NCBI RefSeq assembly: GCF_000149955.1
Contig: NC_030987.1
Coordinates: 1,985,387 to 2,049,386, forward strand
Reading direction: 5' to 3'
Source: Fusarium oxysporum f. sp. lycopersici 4287
Taxonomy: Eukaryota; Ascomycota; Sordariomycetes; Hypocreales; Nectriaceae
DNA length: 64,000 nt
Shown here in pieces: positions 10,503 through 21,594 of this stretch. Made by a program: the position numbers and the translations under genes. Position 1 is the first letter of the stretch. The number at the start of each line of letters is the position of its first letter. A model generated the notes under the pieces. The model did no database searches and had not been told where the DNA came from. It saw only the letters and a list, made by a program, of their open reading frames with translations.

Positions 10503-11960
10503 TTAATTACCAGCAAGATAGGCCTCGATAGCGGAGATTTGGCCTAGTACTGAGCTCCGGCTCGTGCCCCCCTGGGCAGTCCTCCTCTCAACGCTCCTCT
10601 CGAAGTCGAAGACGTCGACAATGTCAGCCTCGAACTGGGGTGAGATCTGCTTAAGGTCGGGCAGCTCTAGTTCGGCGATGGAGATACCCTTCTCCTCTGC
10701 CTTGCGGACAACAGCGCCAGCGATGTGGTGTGTCTGCCGGAAGGGCACTCCTTTTAAGACTTAGTAGATAGTCGGCGACGTTAGTGGCGAGCATGTCGGC
10801 TGTTAGGGCTGCCTTCATCTTCTCAGAATCAATTTGCAGCGTGCTTAGGACGCCGCCGGCGATTCGCAGACAGTGCGAAACCGTCTTGACGCAGCCGAGA
10901 AGAGGCTCCACTGACTCCTGGATGTCCTTGTTATACGCTGTCGGAAGGCTCTTGAGAGTGGAAAGAAAGCCCGATGCCTATCGACAGTTAGTCACCTCAG
11001 GGAAAGGCCCTTTCATGTCTTTAACCGGGGGTTGAAAAGAGACGAACCTGGCCCAAAACCCTGCCAGCCTTTCCTCGAATCAGCTCGAGGCTATCGGGGT
11101 TCTTCTTCTGGGGCATCAAACTACTGCCGGTACCATAAGCATCGGCAACCCGAACGAAACTAAACTCGGCTGTTGAATAGAGAATCAAGTCTTCGCTAAG
11201 GCGGCTAAGGTGCACCATCAGCAGGCTCGACCACTGCAGGATCTCGGCGACGAAGTCACGATCCCCAACCGCCGCTAAGCTATTAGGGTGGACAGAGGAG
11301 AAGTCTAGGTCGTTGGTGAGAAAGGTGCGGTCGATGCCAAATGGGTTCCCCGCCAGGGCACCAACACCGAGGGGACAACAATTAGTGCGAAAAGCGGACA
11401 GGCTGGGCGCGTTGGAAGTGAGTATAGCCGGGCATCAGTACATCGACTCCTGCCTTGGCGCGGGCAGCGCAAACAGTGAGGGCGGCTCGCAGTTGTTCGG
11501 AAAGGCCATCAAGCTGGGCTCGCACCCTAAGGCGCAGGTCGGTAGCGATCTGCTCGTTGCGGGAACGGCCTGTATGAAGCTTGCCAGCGATGGTTGGGCC
11601 GATGAGCTCAGCTAGACGACGCTCGTTGGCCGTGTGGATGTCCTCATCAACAGCAGGATGGATGACAAATTTGCCGTCAGCCCACTCCTTCTCGACAGCT
11701 TCGAGGCCCGTGGTGATCTCGCTCAGCTCCTCGTCAGTGAGCAGGTCGAGCTGCAGCAGTGCCTTGGCATAGGTGATGGAGCCCCTGACATCGGCCTCGT
11801 GCAACGCCTTGTCGAAGGGGAGCGACTCGTTGAACGTAACCATGAGGTCGTTCATGTTCTCTAAATGGTGACGCGGTCAGCATGCGTCGCAACAGTGGAC
11901 AGGGCAGTACCGACCTGTGAAGCGACCGCCCCAGAGGAGCGTTGATGGGTCGGATACCAT
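10503..11960 (-). pseudogene. argininosuccinate lyase-like gene, disrupted
   Basis: Reading 5' to 3' on the minus strand, exon 1 (11960-11915) gives MVSDPSTLLWGGRFT and a clean phase-1 intron leads to 11860. The frame then follows argininosuccinate lyase ([66 protein letters not shown]) up to a TAA at 11382-11384. About 20-25 codons of the usual sequence are then missing. Homology resumes in another frame ([18 protein letters not shown]...) and keeps the lyase signature [13 protein letters not shown]. Another plausible intron follows (donor GTTCGT after VLGQ, acceptor GATAG). A second frame change near 10760 separates ADYLLSLK from KGVPFRQTHHIAGAVV. The C-terminus ends normally at 10503. At least one stop, one deletion and two frame breaks indicate a non-functional copy. 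A working lyase is presumably elsewhere in the genome. Confidence 0.85.
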
Positions 11961-12555
11961 AGTTGGTGGTAGTGGACGCTGGCAAATGGCATCCAGAAGG
12001 CCAAGCAGTTGGGTGTTACATGGGAAACATCCTCTTTATGCTTGTGGATTGAGGCCACTTGTTTGGTTGAATCTTAAGGTTCAGGGCAGTAAATGTGTGA
12101 TCTGTTGAGACTTCATATTAAGGCTCTTGTGTGTTTTTGGGCGTAGTGCATGACGCCTGATATTGTGTTGTATTCGAAAACACTGTTATTGTATTATCTT
12201 GACTGTGCACCTTTAGTTTCACTTATATATGTTGATAGATACCTAGACGGAAAGGGGGATACAGGACAGAGCCCGAGTGCGGGTACAGTATTGCTTTTTC
12301 ATATCAGCGACAGCTCACAGACGGATTGGGACTCAAGAATTTGTTGTTGTGGGTGACTACTCAGGTAGTTCGGCATTGGAAGCAGCAAGCGTTTACTGGC
12401 AATTCTGTTTGGACGCTGAAGCGATCCGAGAGAAGTCGAGTGTTTTGTAAAGAGACTGGTTCATTTAACAGGCACGCCTATACTCCAATGCTCCAACTAG
12501 GTACCTTAGATTGCCAACAAATTATCCTTCGAAACAGCCAAGACTACACTGCCGC
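11961..12555. other. intergenic, no gene seen
   Basis: The flank upstream of the argininosuccinate lyase pseudogene and downstream of the ArfGAP gene. Only short ORFs without motifs. The ArfGAP 3' untranslated region probably occupies the right-hand end. Confidence 0.55.
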
Positions 12556-13835
12556 TCACCAATCGTCCCATGCATCATCCTGCTTCTTTGGTGGAGGAGC
12601 CGCCGTGCTCTTCTTGCCCATTCCCATAGCACTTGTGCCGATTGAGTTGTTGGCGGGTTGTCTTTGATCAGCCAGGTTTGAGAACTCATCCCAAAAGCTC
12701 TTCTTGCTCTCATCTAGGGGGGCTTCTCGACTTTTCTGGTTCTCAGGACCTTCCACAAATCTGGTGAAACCCTCCTGTGCATTCTTGCCCGCTGCTTGGG
12801 CCTGCTTTGCGAAAGCGGAAGCGGTCAGTTGAGCTTGCTTAGCAAAGTCGCCTTCAGCAAACTGTGATGTGTTAGATAAGACTCCAAGATAGGCAGAATG
12901 GCCTGGAAGAAGAAGTGACATACCTGCTTAGCAGTGGGCTGAATGTAGCCATCATTAACAGTCTTGGCGGTCTTTGAGACTGTTGACGTGAACCAGCCGA
13001 ATCCCCTAGTCAGAGTCGCGACAGCGTCCTTCTGTATATCACCAAAGTTGAGGTCGTTGTCCGAAGAATTGGGCGCAGGAGTACTTCCAAATCCAGCATA
13101 TTTTCCTCCCTGGCTGGGTGGCAGATGATCCGGTCGTGCAGCGTTATCGGCTCCAAGTCTTGAGAAATACTGGTCGTCCACCTTGACCTTGCCCCCGCCT
13201 CCGCCTCCGCCTCCTGACCCCGCTGCAGGACTCTCATTGCGGTGCGAGCTACCACTCATGGGAGTTCCTGTTCGTGACGCGGGTTTCGTGGGCGCAGACA
13301 CAGGCTTCTTCGCACCAGGGACGTATTCGCGGCCCTCGACCTTGCAGCTCAGTCTCTCCTTCCACTCCTCACCGACTTCACCACTGTATCGCTCTGCAAT
13401 AGTCGAGTCTTCCCATGTGATGCCCATCATCTTAGTTTGCTCATGCTCTTCGAAGAAGTTCCTCCATCCCTCGTTGCCGCCCAGTCGCATTCGTTCGATT
13501 TCGCTCGACTTGAAGGCGTCCATTGAAATACTCCTGACGAAAGAAATGTGGACTCCAAGGCCTCGATGCACACCAGCGCACGAGAGGCAGATGAAGATGC
13601 CAAACTTGGGAGACGCCCACTGGGGAGAGGGCGCATTGCAATCGCAGCAGACATTATTCTTTGATTCCTTCTGGAGGGTGGCCAGCTATCGACAGTATCA
13701 GCGTCAGCATTTGTGACTGCAGCGCAAAGTACAGAGAGGATTGGGAGAGATTAGATGAGTAGGAAAGGGGATGAATGGTGGACGAACCTTGGACCGAGTC
13801 TCGGGATCGACCTCCCACATGCCCTTGGATGCCAT
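12556..13835 (-). CDS. ADP-ribosylation factor GTPase-activating protein (Gcs1/ARFGAP1 type)
   Basis: Three exons, 13835-13788, 13685-12924 and 12861-12556, give 371 residues. The ArfGAP zinc finger is intact: C29-x2-C32-x16-C49-x2-C52, then [15 protein letters not shown] with the arginine finger at Arg57. This catalytic domain speeds GTP hydrolysis on Arf1-type GTPases at the Golgi. A Gly tract encoded by a CCGCCT repeat (about 13190-13213) and Ser/Pro linkers follow. The second half has amphipathic, Thr/Phe/Ala-rich stretches ([53 protein letters not shown]) like the curvature-sensing ALPS region of Gcs1/ARFGAP1. It ends WDDW. Introns are 102 nt and 62 nt, both phase 0. The start is the only ATG that supplies [16 protein letters not shown] upstream of the zinc finger. 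Confidence 0.93.
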
Positions 13836-14979
13836 CTTAAGAGGCTCAGTGCTGGTATGAGATATTGAAGCGTCGATTATATGTTGAACTGTGTTTGTTG
13901 GGCACGATATAGTACGGTGCAATGGATCTTTATGATGAGTTGGGAACACCCCGAAAATGGAAACAGAACGAAGGGAGACATCTCAGGGCGCTAGTGCCAT
14001 AGGGTACCTTGCCTTTACATTTACACCACTCAGCGCCCAAGACTAGTTGCTCGATGCACTGGAGCATGGGGCCAGCTCCTCCCGCTCGTTGCCATGAGGT
14101 GCCCCAACTGCTCCCGGCCATTTAAGGGGCTAAGGTTGGCGGGGCATTTTTATCCATACCTTACGTTCGCTACACTCTATCAAGACAACATTCAGCACTA
14201 GTTCTAGAACCCTTAATGTCCGCTCTTGGCCACGTGAGCTATTGTGTTGTCTAGCATCAGTCTGTACGTTTCACCATGAAAGTTTCAGCTGATATATTTG
14301 CAGCACACACAATCTTCTGCACGCAAATGGTCCAAAACAGCGTTGATGCATTTGGTAAATCGACATATGCCGTTATCGCCATGTAATCCAAAGCGATGAC
14401 GCCTCTTCTCATGCATCCCCACAATCCTGAAGGATACACTCTACTATCAACTCGTCTCGTCCCTAGCTTGATGTCAGGCACAAAGCATCACAACGAATTT
14501 ACATACCTTCACCATCACAAAAATATACAACATACATTCGAGCGACTGGGATCACGTAGGCCCGTTCAGCTTCATCAAAACGCCCTTTATAATACCGCTA
14601 AACTTTTCTCTCCCCCCTGCCGCCTCCGGTGTAAACTAGTGTACAACCCGCAGAAGGGTGACGGAGAAAAAGTGATACAAATACAAGATAACAGAGGGCC
14701 TGTGAGCTTTTTTGTGTCCCGATCATGGAAATATTAAGTGTTTGATGAGAAAAGTGATAAAGGCTGATAAGTAAACACCACCCGAGATTCATGAGAGCTC
14801 GATTCGCTCTCGCTTACGTCCCCAAGATCCCGGCAAAGTCGAATACCTCATTCTTTCTTTTCATCGTTGTAGCGAGAATCTACCGTAAGAAAAATTCGTG
14901 AAAATCGCGTACCAAATCGTAAGTGTTATCATCGTGGCATACCCAGTTCATGCCCGTGAAATTCGTGCCAAGCCATAAT
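13836..14979. other. intergenic, no gene seen
   Basis: Upstream region of the ArfGAP gene and 3' flank of the RRM gene, both on the minus strand. A CACGTG E-box lies at 14230-14235. The ORFs here (all at most 113 codons) carry no motif. No RNA gene was recognised. Confidence 0.55.
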
Positions 14980-16653
14980 TTAAGCAGTAGTGGCAGGAGT
15001 GGTAGAGGCGGGGGTAGCCTCAGTCTTGGTGGCAGCGGGAGCTGGGGCAGCAGCAGGGGTACCAGCAGCCTCGGCACCAGCAGCAGGGGCGGGCGCGGCA
15101 GCAGGAGTAGCCTCAGTAGCAGGGGCAGCATCCTTCTGGCCGTTGGTAGCATCACCCTCGTGCTGTTCCTCATCGGTCTTGTCAGGGCTGTCAATAGCAA
15201 CCTTGACGGCGATCTCACGGCCCTCAATCTCCTTTCCGTTCATCTCGTTAACAGCCTTCTGCTGGAGTTCCTCGGAAGCCAGAGTAACAAAGCCAAAGCC
15301 ACGGCCCTTGCGAGCCTCGCCACGAGCCTGAAGCTTCTTGATCATGAATCGGGGGATGGGTCGGAGAGCAATCTTGGCGGAAGAAGGCTCATAAGCCTTG
15401 AAAAGCTCAATAAGCTGTTGCAGTGTTAGAAAACTGTATCGAAAACGAGATAGGGCAGTTGTTCTCACCTTATCCTCAGTTAGGTCGTAAGGCAGGTTGG
15501 CAACCATGACCTTGGTCTTGGAAGGAATTCCATCAGCAGGAGGGCCCCGCTCACGGCGCTCACGCTGGGGGCGAGCTTGAGTCTTAGTCTTGGTGCTCGC
15601 GTCAGTGTTGATCTTGTTTGTGATGTCGGTCAATGGTAAAACCTCAGCGGTAGCAGGAGCCGCAGCTGCGGGGGCAGCATCTTCAGTAGCGGCAACAGCC
15701 TCGGTAGTCTCTCCCTCCTTCTTCTCAGCACCCTCCTATGACATGGTCAGTACAATACTCGTGGATCATAGAACTGGAGAATGACTCACACGGCCAGCGC
15801 GGGCAGTGCGGCCTCCACGACCACGGCCACGTCCGCGGCCACGTCCCGAAGCTCGACGACGAGAGCCCTCTGCACCAGAACCCTCACCGTTAGCACCCTC
15901 TGACTTCTCGCCAGCGGGCTCGGGCTTGCGAGCGAGCTGAACGGAAACCTTGCGCTCAAGGATCTCCTTGCCGGAGAGTTCCTCGATGGCACGCTCAGCC
16001 TCAGTGGGAGTGGAAAGGTCGACAAAGGCGTAGCCGACAGGGCGGTCGGTGCGGGGGTTCTTAGGAATCGAGACAGACTCACTAATGGCAAGAATGTTAG
16101 TACTTCTGAAGGTGTATCCATGATGGAGTGATGGGGTAACGGTTAATAACGAGGAAATGGAATCAATGAGGTAGCTACTATTCCGAGCCACAACAGGTAA
16201 GGACAGTAGCCACCCATTTCCAATGCAAGGCTTGATAATTGGGAAGGGGCTTCATGCGTGCCTGCCCATCATTTGTCGTCATATGATGGCTAGGGAAGGC
16301 GCCCATCGCGATGGCGAAGACACGTGTCTCCAGCCAGTCGCTCATCGCATGAAACAGAGAAGGCGACACCAAGATAAGAGAAGCTGGGTAGGGAGAATAT
16401 GATGAAGAGAAGATGGAACTTACACAAGATAGCTCTTGAAGAAGTCCTTCAACTCCCCCTCAGTTGTCGCATAGGCCAGGTTGCCAATGTAGAGGCGACG
16501 GCCCTCAGCAGCGCTGGCCGAGGCGGCCTCGTTGGCGGCCGTCTTGTCATCGGCAGGCTTGTTGTTGAGTGAGGTATTGCTCAGAGTGTTTGCGACGTCA
16601 TTAACGGCAGCATCCATGTTGTTGGTGGTGGTGGTAGTGTTGGCGGCAGACAT
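14980..16653 (-). CDS. two-RRM RNA-binding protein with RG-rich linker
   Basis: Four exons, 16653-16424, 16081-15790, 15735-15469 and 15414-14980, give 407 residues. RRM1 (about 51-130) starts RRLYIGNLAYATTEGELKDFF (RNP2) and holds PVGYAFVDLSTP (RNP1); it is split by a 342-nt first intron, long for this window. An RG-rich linker follows (SGRGRGRGRGRGGR, about 151-174). RRM2 (about 247-345) starts KVMVANLPYDLTEDK and has KGRGFGFVTLAS. The C-terminus is Ala/Pro/Thr low-complexity. The pattern suits an abundant nuclear or nucleolar mRNA/rRNA-binding protein; no specific orthologue is claimed. ATG 16653 (ATCATGTCTGCC) is preferred over an in-frame ATG at 16773, because the latter adds a His/Arg/Ser-rich stretch that looks like leader sequence. 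Each join was checked by frame. Confidence 0.88.
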
Positions 16654-19212
16654 GATGGCGGTAGGTGGATGAGGTTGGTGGTTAGATTGATTATGACGTT
16701 CGAACTTGGACCTGTGGTGGAGGAGCGTTCGAAAACGATGGCTGCGAGTTGAACAGGTTGAACTCTGGTGCAATAAGGAGGAGTTTGATCAGGGTAGCTT
16801 CGTGCCCTAGAAACGAGGTTGAGATTAGACAGACGACGGTGCGTTGCGCGGAGACACAGGTGTTTGATGTTGTGATGGAGAAGAGAAAGGGAAGAAGTGA
16901 TGGCGACTGGTAGCGGAATCTGAAATATTTTTCTGGCCTTTGGGCTTGGGGGGCACAGAGGGAAGGAGGAAGGGGCGTGTTGTCAGGGGTGTGGGCAGGT
17001 GAGGAGTTGTGGAAAGTGGAAAGTGGCCAGGGCTAGGGGGACGACGGCAGGCGCAAAGAGCGGAGGAAAGCTTAGTACAGGTCACGAAGGAAGGTACGAG
17101 AACCACGATCAGTTGGCGGCAACGACTCCACGTTGAAGTTCGGATGCCCATGTATCATCCACTGTGAATGGCGGTATTCAGTACCTGAGAGCTTCGGAGA
17201 GAGCTTCAGTTTTGTGGGTTCTCTCCCGCTTGAGTGGTTACAGATCCTGGACACTTGAAGACCGCTTTCGGCCGGGGGAATTGTTTCCAGAGCCTGTATC
17301 AAACGCCCTTACCTGGAGATGAGAAAGGTAGCTGTTTGAATGTTTAAGATGAATGATCTTGGCAGTAGCAGTGAGAGAGAAGGGTCACCCGTTTGAAGGA
17401 ATTGTTCACGTATTTTTACTTGCTTAATGCATGAATTGTGCCAATACAGTATATTCATATTAGGGCCTGACGTGTGGGTGCTGCGGGCCAAGGATCATGT
17501 GCGTCACTCTATGTACAGTATCGGTGTAGTTAAAGTGGTGCGGTGATGCTCTGTTGGCTACCTATCTTGACTGTAAAGTCAATATGAATACAGGTTGGCT
17601 TTTGTCTGAGCTGAGGCGCAAGCGAGCTGAAAACTTCTCGAATGGCATGAATGACCCCGATCTCCAAAGAACACCTAGCGTAAAAAACTGAAAATAATAG
17701 AATGGCAAGAATGGGAGTTGTATTCAGAGAATATCTCTTTCCTTTGCGCTGACCGCTCATGTTGATATCCATGAATCGATATCACGGTCAAGAACAGTGG
17801 GGTGCCTGCTAGCCTCTCAGCGGCATAGGTTTATGAGCAAGTACGACATCAGCGAATTGGCATAGCTTGGTGTGAATTGAATCTTGTTCATAATAAATCA
17901 GCAGATTGGCAAAGCTATAGCACTTATCGGGTTGTCATAAGGCTTATAGTCTTCTATACTTCAAGCTCTGGACTACATAGTAAGACTTGGATGACGGCAA
18001 GTCTCGAGAACTAGCGATATTATCTTTCTAGTAAGTTTTGAAATGCCTTTGTGTACAGAAATACGAAATCTACTATTTACATATCATTGACGGTTCAACA
18101 TATAATACTACCGATTCTGAAGCTTTCCCATACCAAATACCGCAGCCTGGAAATTTTCTTGTTCCTTTAAACCCCAACGGCCCCTTGCTACCTGGATAAA
18201 GGTTCTCGAACTACCTGATAATCACAGCATAGGCTCACGAAGTTACTTGGTTGCCTGCATGGCGGAAATTGCATACCCTGGATAATTTCACAGCCTGACA
18301 GCTTATCGAGTCACACATCTGAGCGAGCCCCCTGACCGGGTCGATTTACCCCCTTTGCAAGCCCCTTTTACATGGCGGGAGCCAAATGACCAGGGCATCA
18401 TCGATCATTACCAGCTCCCACCAATAATTACACGAGAAGGGGTGAGCTATCTATTCTATTCTTACATCCATGTTCATAGTGCACACCCGCCATGCTCATG
18501 ATCCCTCCATGCCCGGCAGCTCGGATCCAATGCTGCCCTGCAAGCCAGGATTAGGATTGTGTTTCTCAAGTCCCCGAAAGCCAAGCCAGCTCCTTACTCC
18601 ACAGCTTCTTTTTCTAGAACTTGCCCGTTGTCAATGCGTTTGAATATGACAACTGTTTTAGGAAATGTTCCCTTTGGCTTGGGGTTTGCGGTCAGTCTTC
18701 AATAAGGACGTTGGACTAGGCGGATATAGATTGCCGGTATTGTTGTCATAAGGAGCACTATGCAAACTCCTGTCCTTCTTGGATTGACCTACACAACGAC
18801 TCCATCAAAATATATATAGTAAATGGCATTAACAATTGACCATTGACACCTATGAATAGTTTGCTTGGGCCCTGAACAAAGAACAATAGATATTTTTCTG
18901 GAACATGGCCCTGAATGACAAAGGCTATGTGTAACAATATGTTCATCCAATCCCAGTAATCATTATGGTGAACAAACGGTGTATCATTTGGAATTTCATC
19001 CCCATTAATCAATCCCCAGATTGATAAGATCCCGAAGCGCAATAGATTCCTCGCCCCGCTATCGGCCATCCGCTAACCGGCGCTAACTCTGACGCAAACC
19101 ATCCCACTAAACAACCTCAACCTGCGAGACCGGACCCTGGCTTAATTACCCGTACTACAACTTCAGTCTTTACCTGCAATCGCATACATACCTTATCTAT
19201 CGGTCAGTCACT
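16654..19212. other. 2.6-kb intergenic, divergent promoters
   Basis: Separates the RRM gene (-) from TAH18 (+). The left 500 bases read pyrimidine-rich on the minus strand and are probably promoter/leader of the RRM gene. A 103-codon minus ORF (19069-18758) starts MADSGARNLLRF 143 bases from the TAH18 start. It has no recognised domain and is AT-rich, so it is not called. No repeats or RNA genes were seen. Confidence 0.5.
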
Positions 19213-21179
19213 ATGGCCGCTCACGATAGGAGCGTGCTCGTCCTGTACGGGTCCGAGACGGGTAATGCCCAGGACATGGCAGAAGAGTTGGGGCGAATAT
19301 GTCAAAGACTGCATTTTGAAAGTCGTGTTGAAGAACTCGATGCAGTAGATTTAGTAGGCCATATAGCTCCTTCATCGATGATTATTACTGACTTCCTAAA
19401 CTAGAATGCACTTCTTCAGCCTGACTTCGTATTATTCGTCATATCAACCACTGGCCAAGGAGATATGCCTCATAACTCACTGGTCTTCTGGAAAAGGCTT
19501 CTCCGGAAGAAATTACCACCAGGTTGCTTGGCTTCAGTCAAGTATACAACTTTTGGGCTTGGAGATAGTACTTATGTCAAGTCAGTTATTGAGAGCGTTT
19601 GATGTTGTTCACGATGGCTTATACAGTACAGGTTTAATTGGGCAGCTCGCAAGCTCAACAGGCGTCTCGATCAACTTGGTGCTACAACTTTCTTTGATCC
19701 CTTTGAGGCGGACGAACAATTTCCAAACGGGTCAGCTCTTATCGTTCTATATCGCTAGTTGAAGTAGCTAATGTTGTGGATAGTATTGACGGAAGTTTTG
19801 TGCGTTGGGGTGAGCGGCTTTACAACCATTTACTTGAACACCATCCTCCCCCTACTGGACTTGAGCCTATCCCTGATGATGTGATTCTTCCCGCTAAATG
19901 GTCCCTAAAGAGTTCCCTCAGTGGCAATTCAGTAAGTAACGGCCACGCGTCTCCGATAGTTTCTAACCTCCCTCCCTCTTCACCCCTCCCTATCCCTAAT
20001 GGTTGGAAAGCAACTTTGGTTGGAAACGACAGACTCACCCCAGAGAAGCACTGGCAAGATGTCCGCCTCATCTCATTCGACATTCCACGTCGCGATGGAG
20101 ACAAGCTATCTTGCGTCCCTGGAGATTGCCTCACCATTTACCCGAAAAACTTCCCCCAAGACGTCCAGAAGCTCATCACACTCATGGGCTGGGAAGAGGT
20201 GGCTGACAAAACCCTTGACCTTTCATTATGCGAATCTCTTCCTACGAACCTCTATATAGACCCCAAATGCACCTTGAGAGAGCTCCTTTTGAATAACATC
20301 GACTTCACTGCAATCCCTCGGAGATCATTCCTCAAGAACATGTCTTACTTCTCCACCAATCCAGACCACAAGGAGCGGCTTCTCGAGTTCACCATGACTG
20401 AATACCTAGATGAATATTTCGACTACGCAACTAGGTCAAGACGATCTATTCTCGAGGTCTTGGAGGAGTTCACATCCGTCAAACTACCTGCCGAGCGTCT
20501 CTTCGATATTTTCCCAACCATCCGTGGACGAGACTTTAGCATTGCCAATGGTGGCGTGCATCAAAATCATCCGACAGACAAGGATAAGACTCGTATCGAG
20601 CTTCTTGTCGCTTTAGTCAAATACAAAACTGTCCTCCGCAAACCTCGTGAGGGCCTCTGCTCTCGTTATCTCGATAACATTCCCTTGGACTCCATTCTTA
20701 CTGTCACCCGCAAGCCAGTCCTCTCACCCATTCATGGCCCACAGAATGCCCGACGGCCTCTGGTTGCCATCGCCACGGGCACAGGCCTTGCCCCAATACG
20801 CGCCCTTATTCACGAGCGTCTCACGCACTCGTCACCAGGACCGATGCATCTCTTCTTTGGGAACCGCAACCGTGAGGCCGATTATTTCTTCCAGCAAGAG
20901 CTTGACGCCGCCGTGCGTGAGGGACATCTCAATGTCTTTCTAGCATTCTCGCGTGATCAGCGAAATAAGATATATGTCCAGGACAGGCTACGCGAGGAGG
21001 CCAAGAGAATCGAAGAGATAATCTTCAACAATGGAATATTCTGCGTCTGCGGTGGCTCGACCAAGATGGCGGATGCGGCTAAGAAGGCAGTGTTTGACCC
21101 CTTCTCAGAGGACGTAAAGGATATAGAGGAGCGCAAGAAGATTCTGGCAGCGTTGACATGGTGGCAGGAGATCTGGTAA
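19213..21179 (+). CDS. TAH18: NADPH-dependent diflavin oxidoreductase (Tah18/NDOR1)
   Basis: Four exons, 19213-19353, 19405-19580, 19632-19730 and 19784-21179, with introns of 51-53 nt, give 603 residues, normal for the family. The N-terminal flavodoxin-like FMN domain has VLYGSETGNAQDMAEELGR, ISTTGQGDMPHNSLVFWKRL and TFGLGDSTYVKFNWAARKL. The C-terminal FAD/NADPH domain has RDFSIANGG (the RxYS-like FAD motif), GLCSRYLDNI, ATGTGLAPIRALIHER (NADPH phosphate loop) and FFGNRNREADYFFQQE. It ends in WWQEIW, an aromatic C-terminus like other diflavin reductases. Tah18 passes electrons from NADPH to Dre2 in cytosolic iron-sulfur protein assembly. Without splicing, exons 1-3 lie in different frames, so the introns are required. 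Confidence 0.95.
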
Positions 21180-21594
21180 GAAAATATCAGTGGAAAATAT
21201 AGTACATACTTGAGACATCAGGCCAGCATAGAACCATGACAATATCAGGAGCACATGATAAGCATATCATCATATGTTTGATTATAAATTGAATAAGAAC
21301 TATTCTTCTCTTTGGTATATGAGACTGACATATCAAGACAAATCATAACGCTCGCTCATGCATATTTGACAAAGAAAACGTTATACCAGCCTCAATGGAC
21401 TGGGGTTTTAACCAGTCTGGGCCAGATATTGTTCTGGCAATCTGTGGCATTACTCAAATCTGTTGGACATCGCGCTGTCCACGGCCGATACCAGGCCAGA
21501 CCGCAGACCTCGTTCCTTTCGTGTTTCTCGTCAACAAAGCCAGGAATTTCATACTAGCCTGATCATTATGAGAATAAGGTGCACAGAAACCAGC
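21180..21594. other. convergent 3' flanks
   Basis: Shared 3' region of TAH18 (+) and the aspartic-protease-like gene (-). No coding signal. Confidence 0.6.

Noticed and set aside
14923..15429. + strand Ser/Gly-rich ORFs over the RRM gene
   Set aside because: Antisense shadow of the Ala/Pro/Thr-rich C-terminus.
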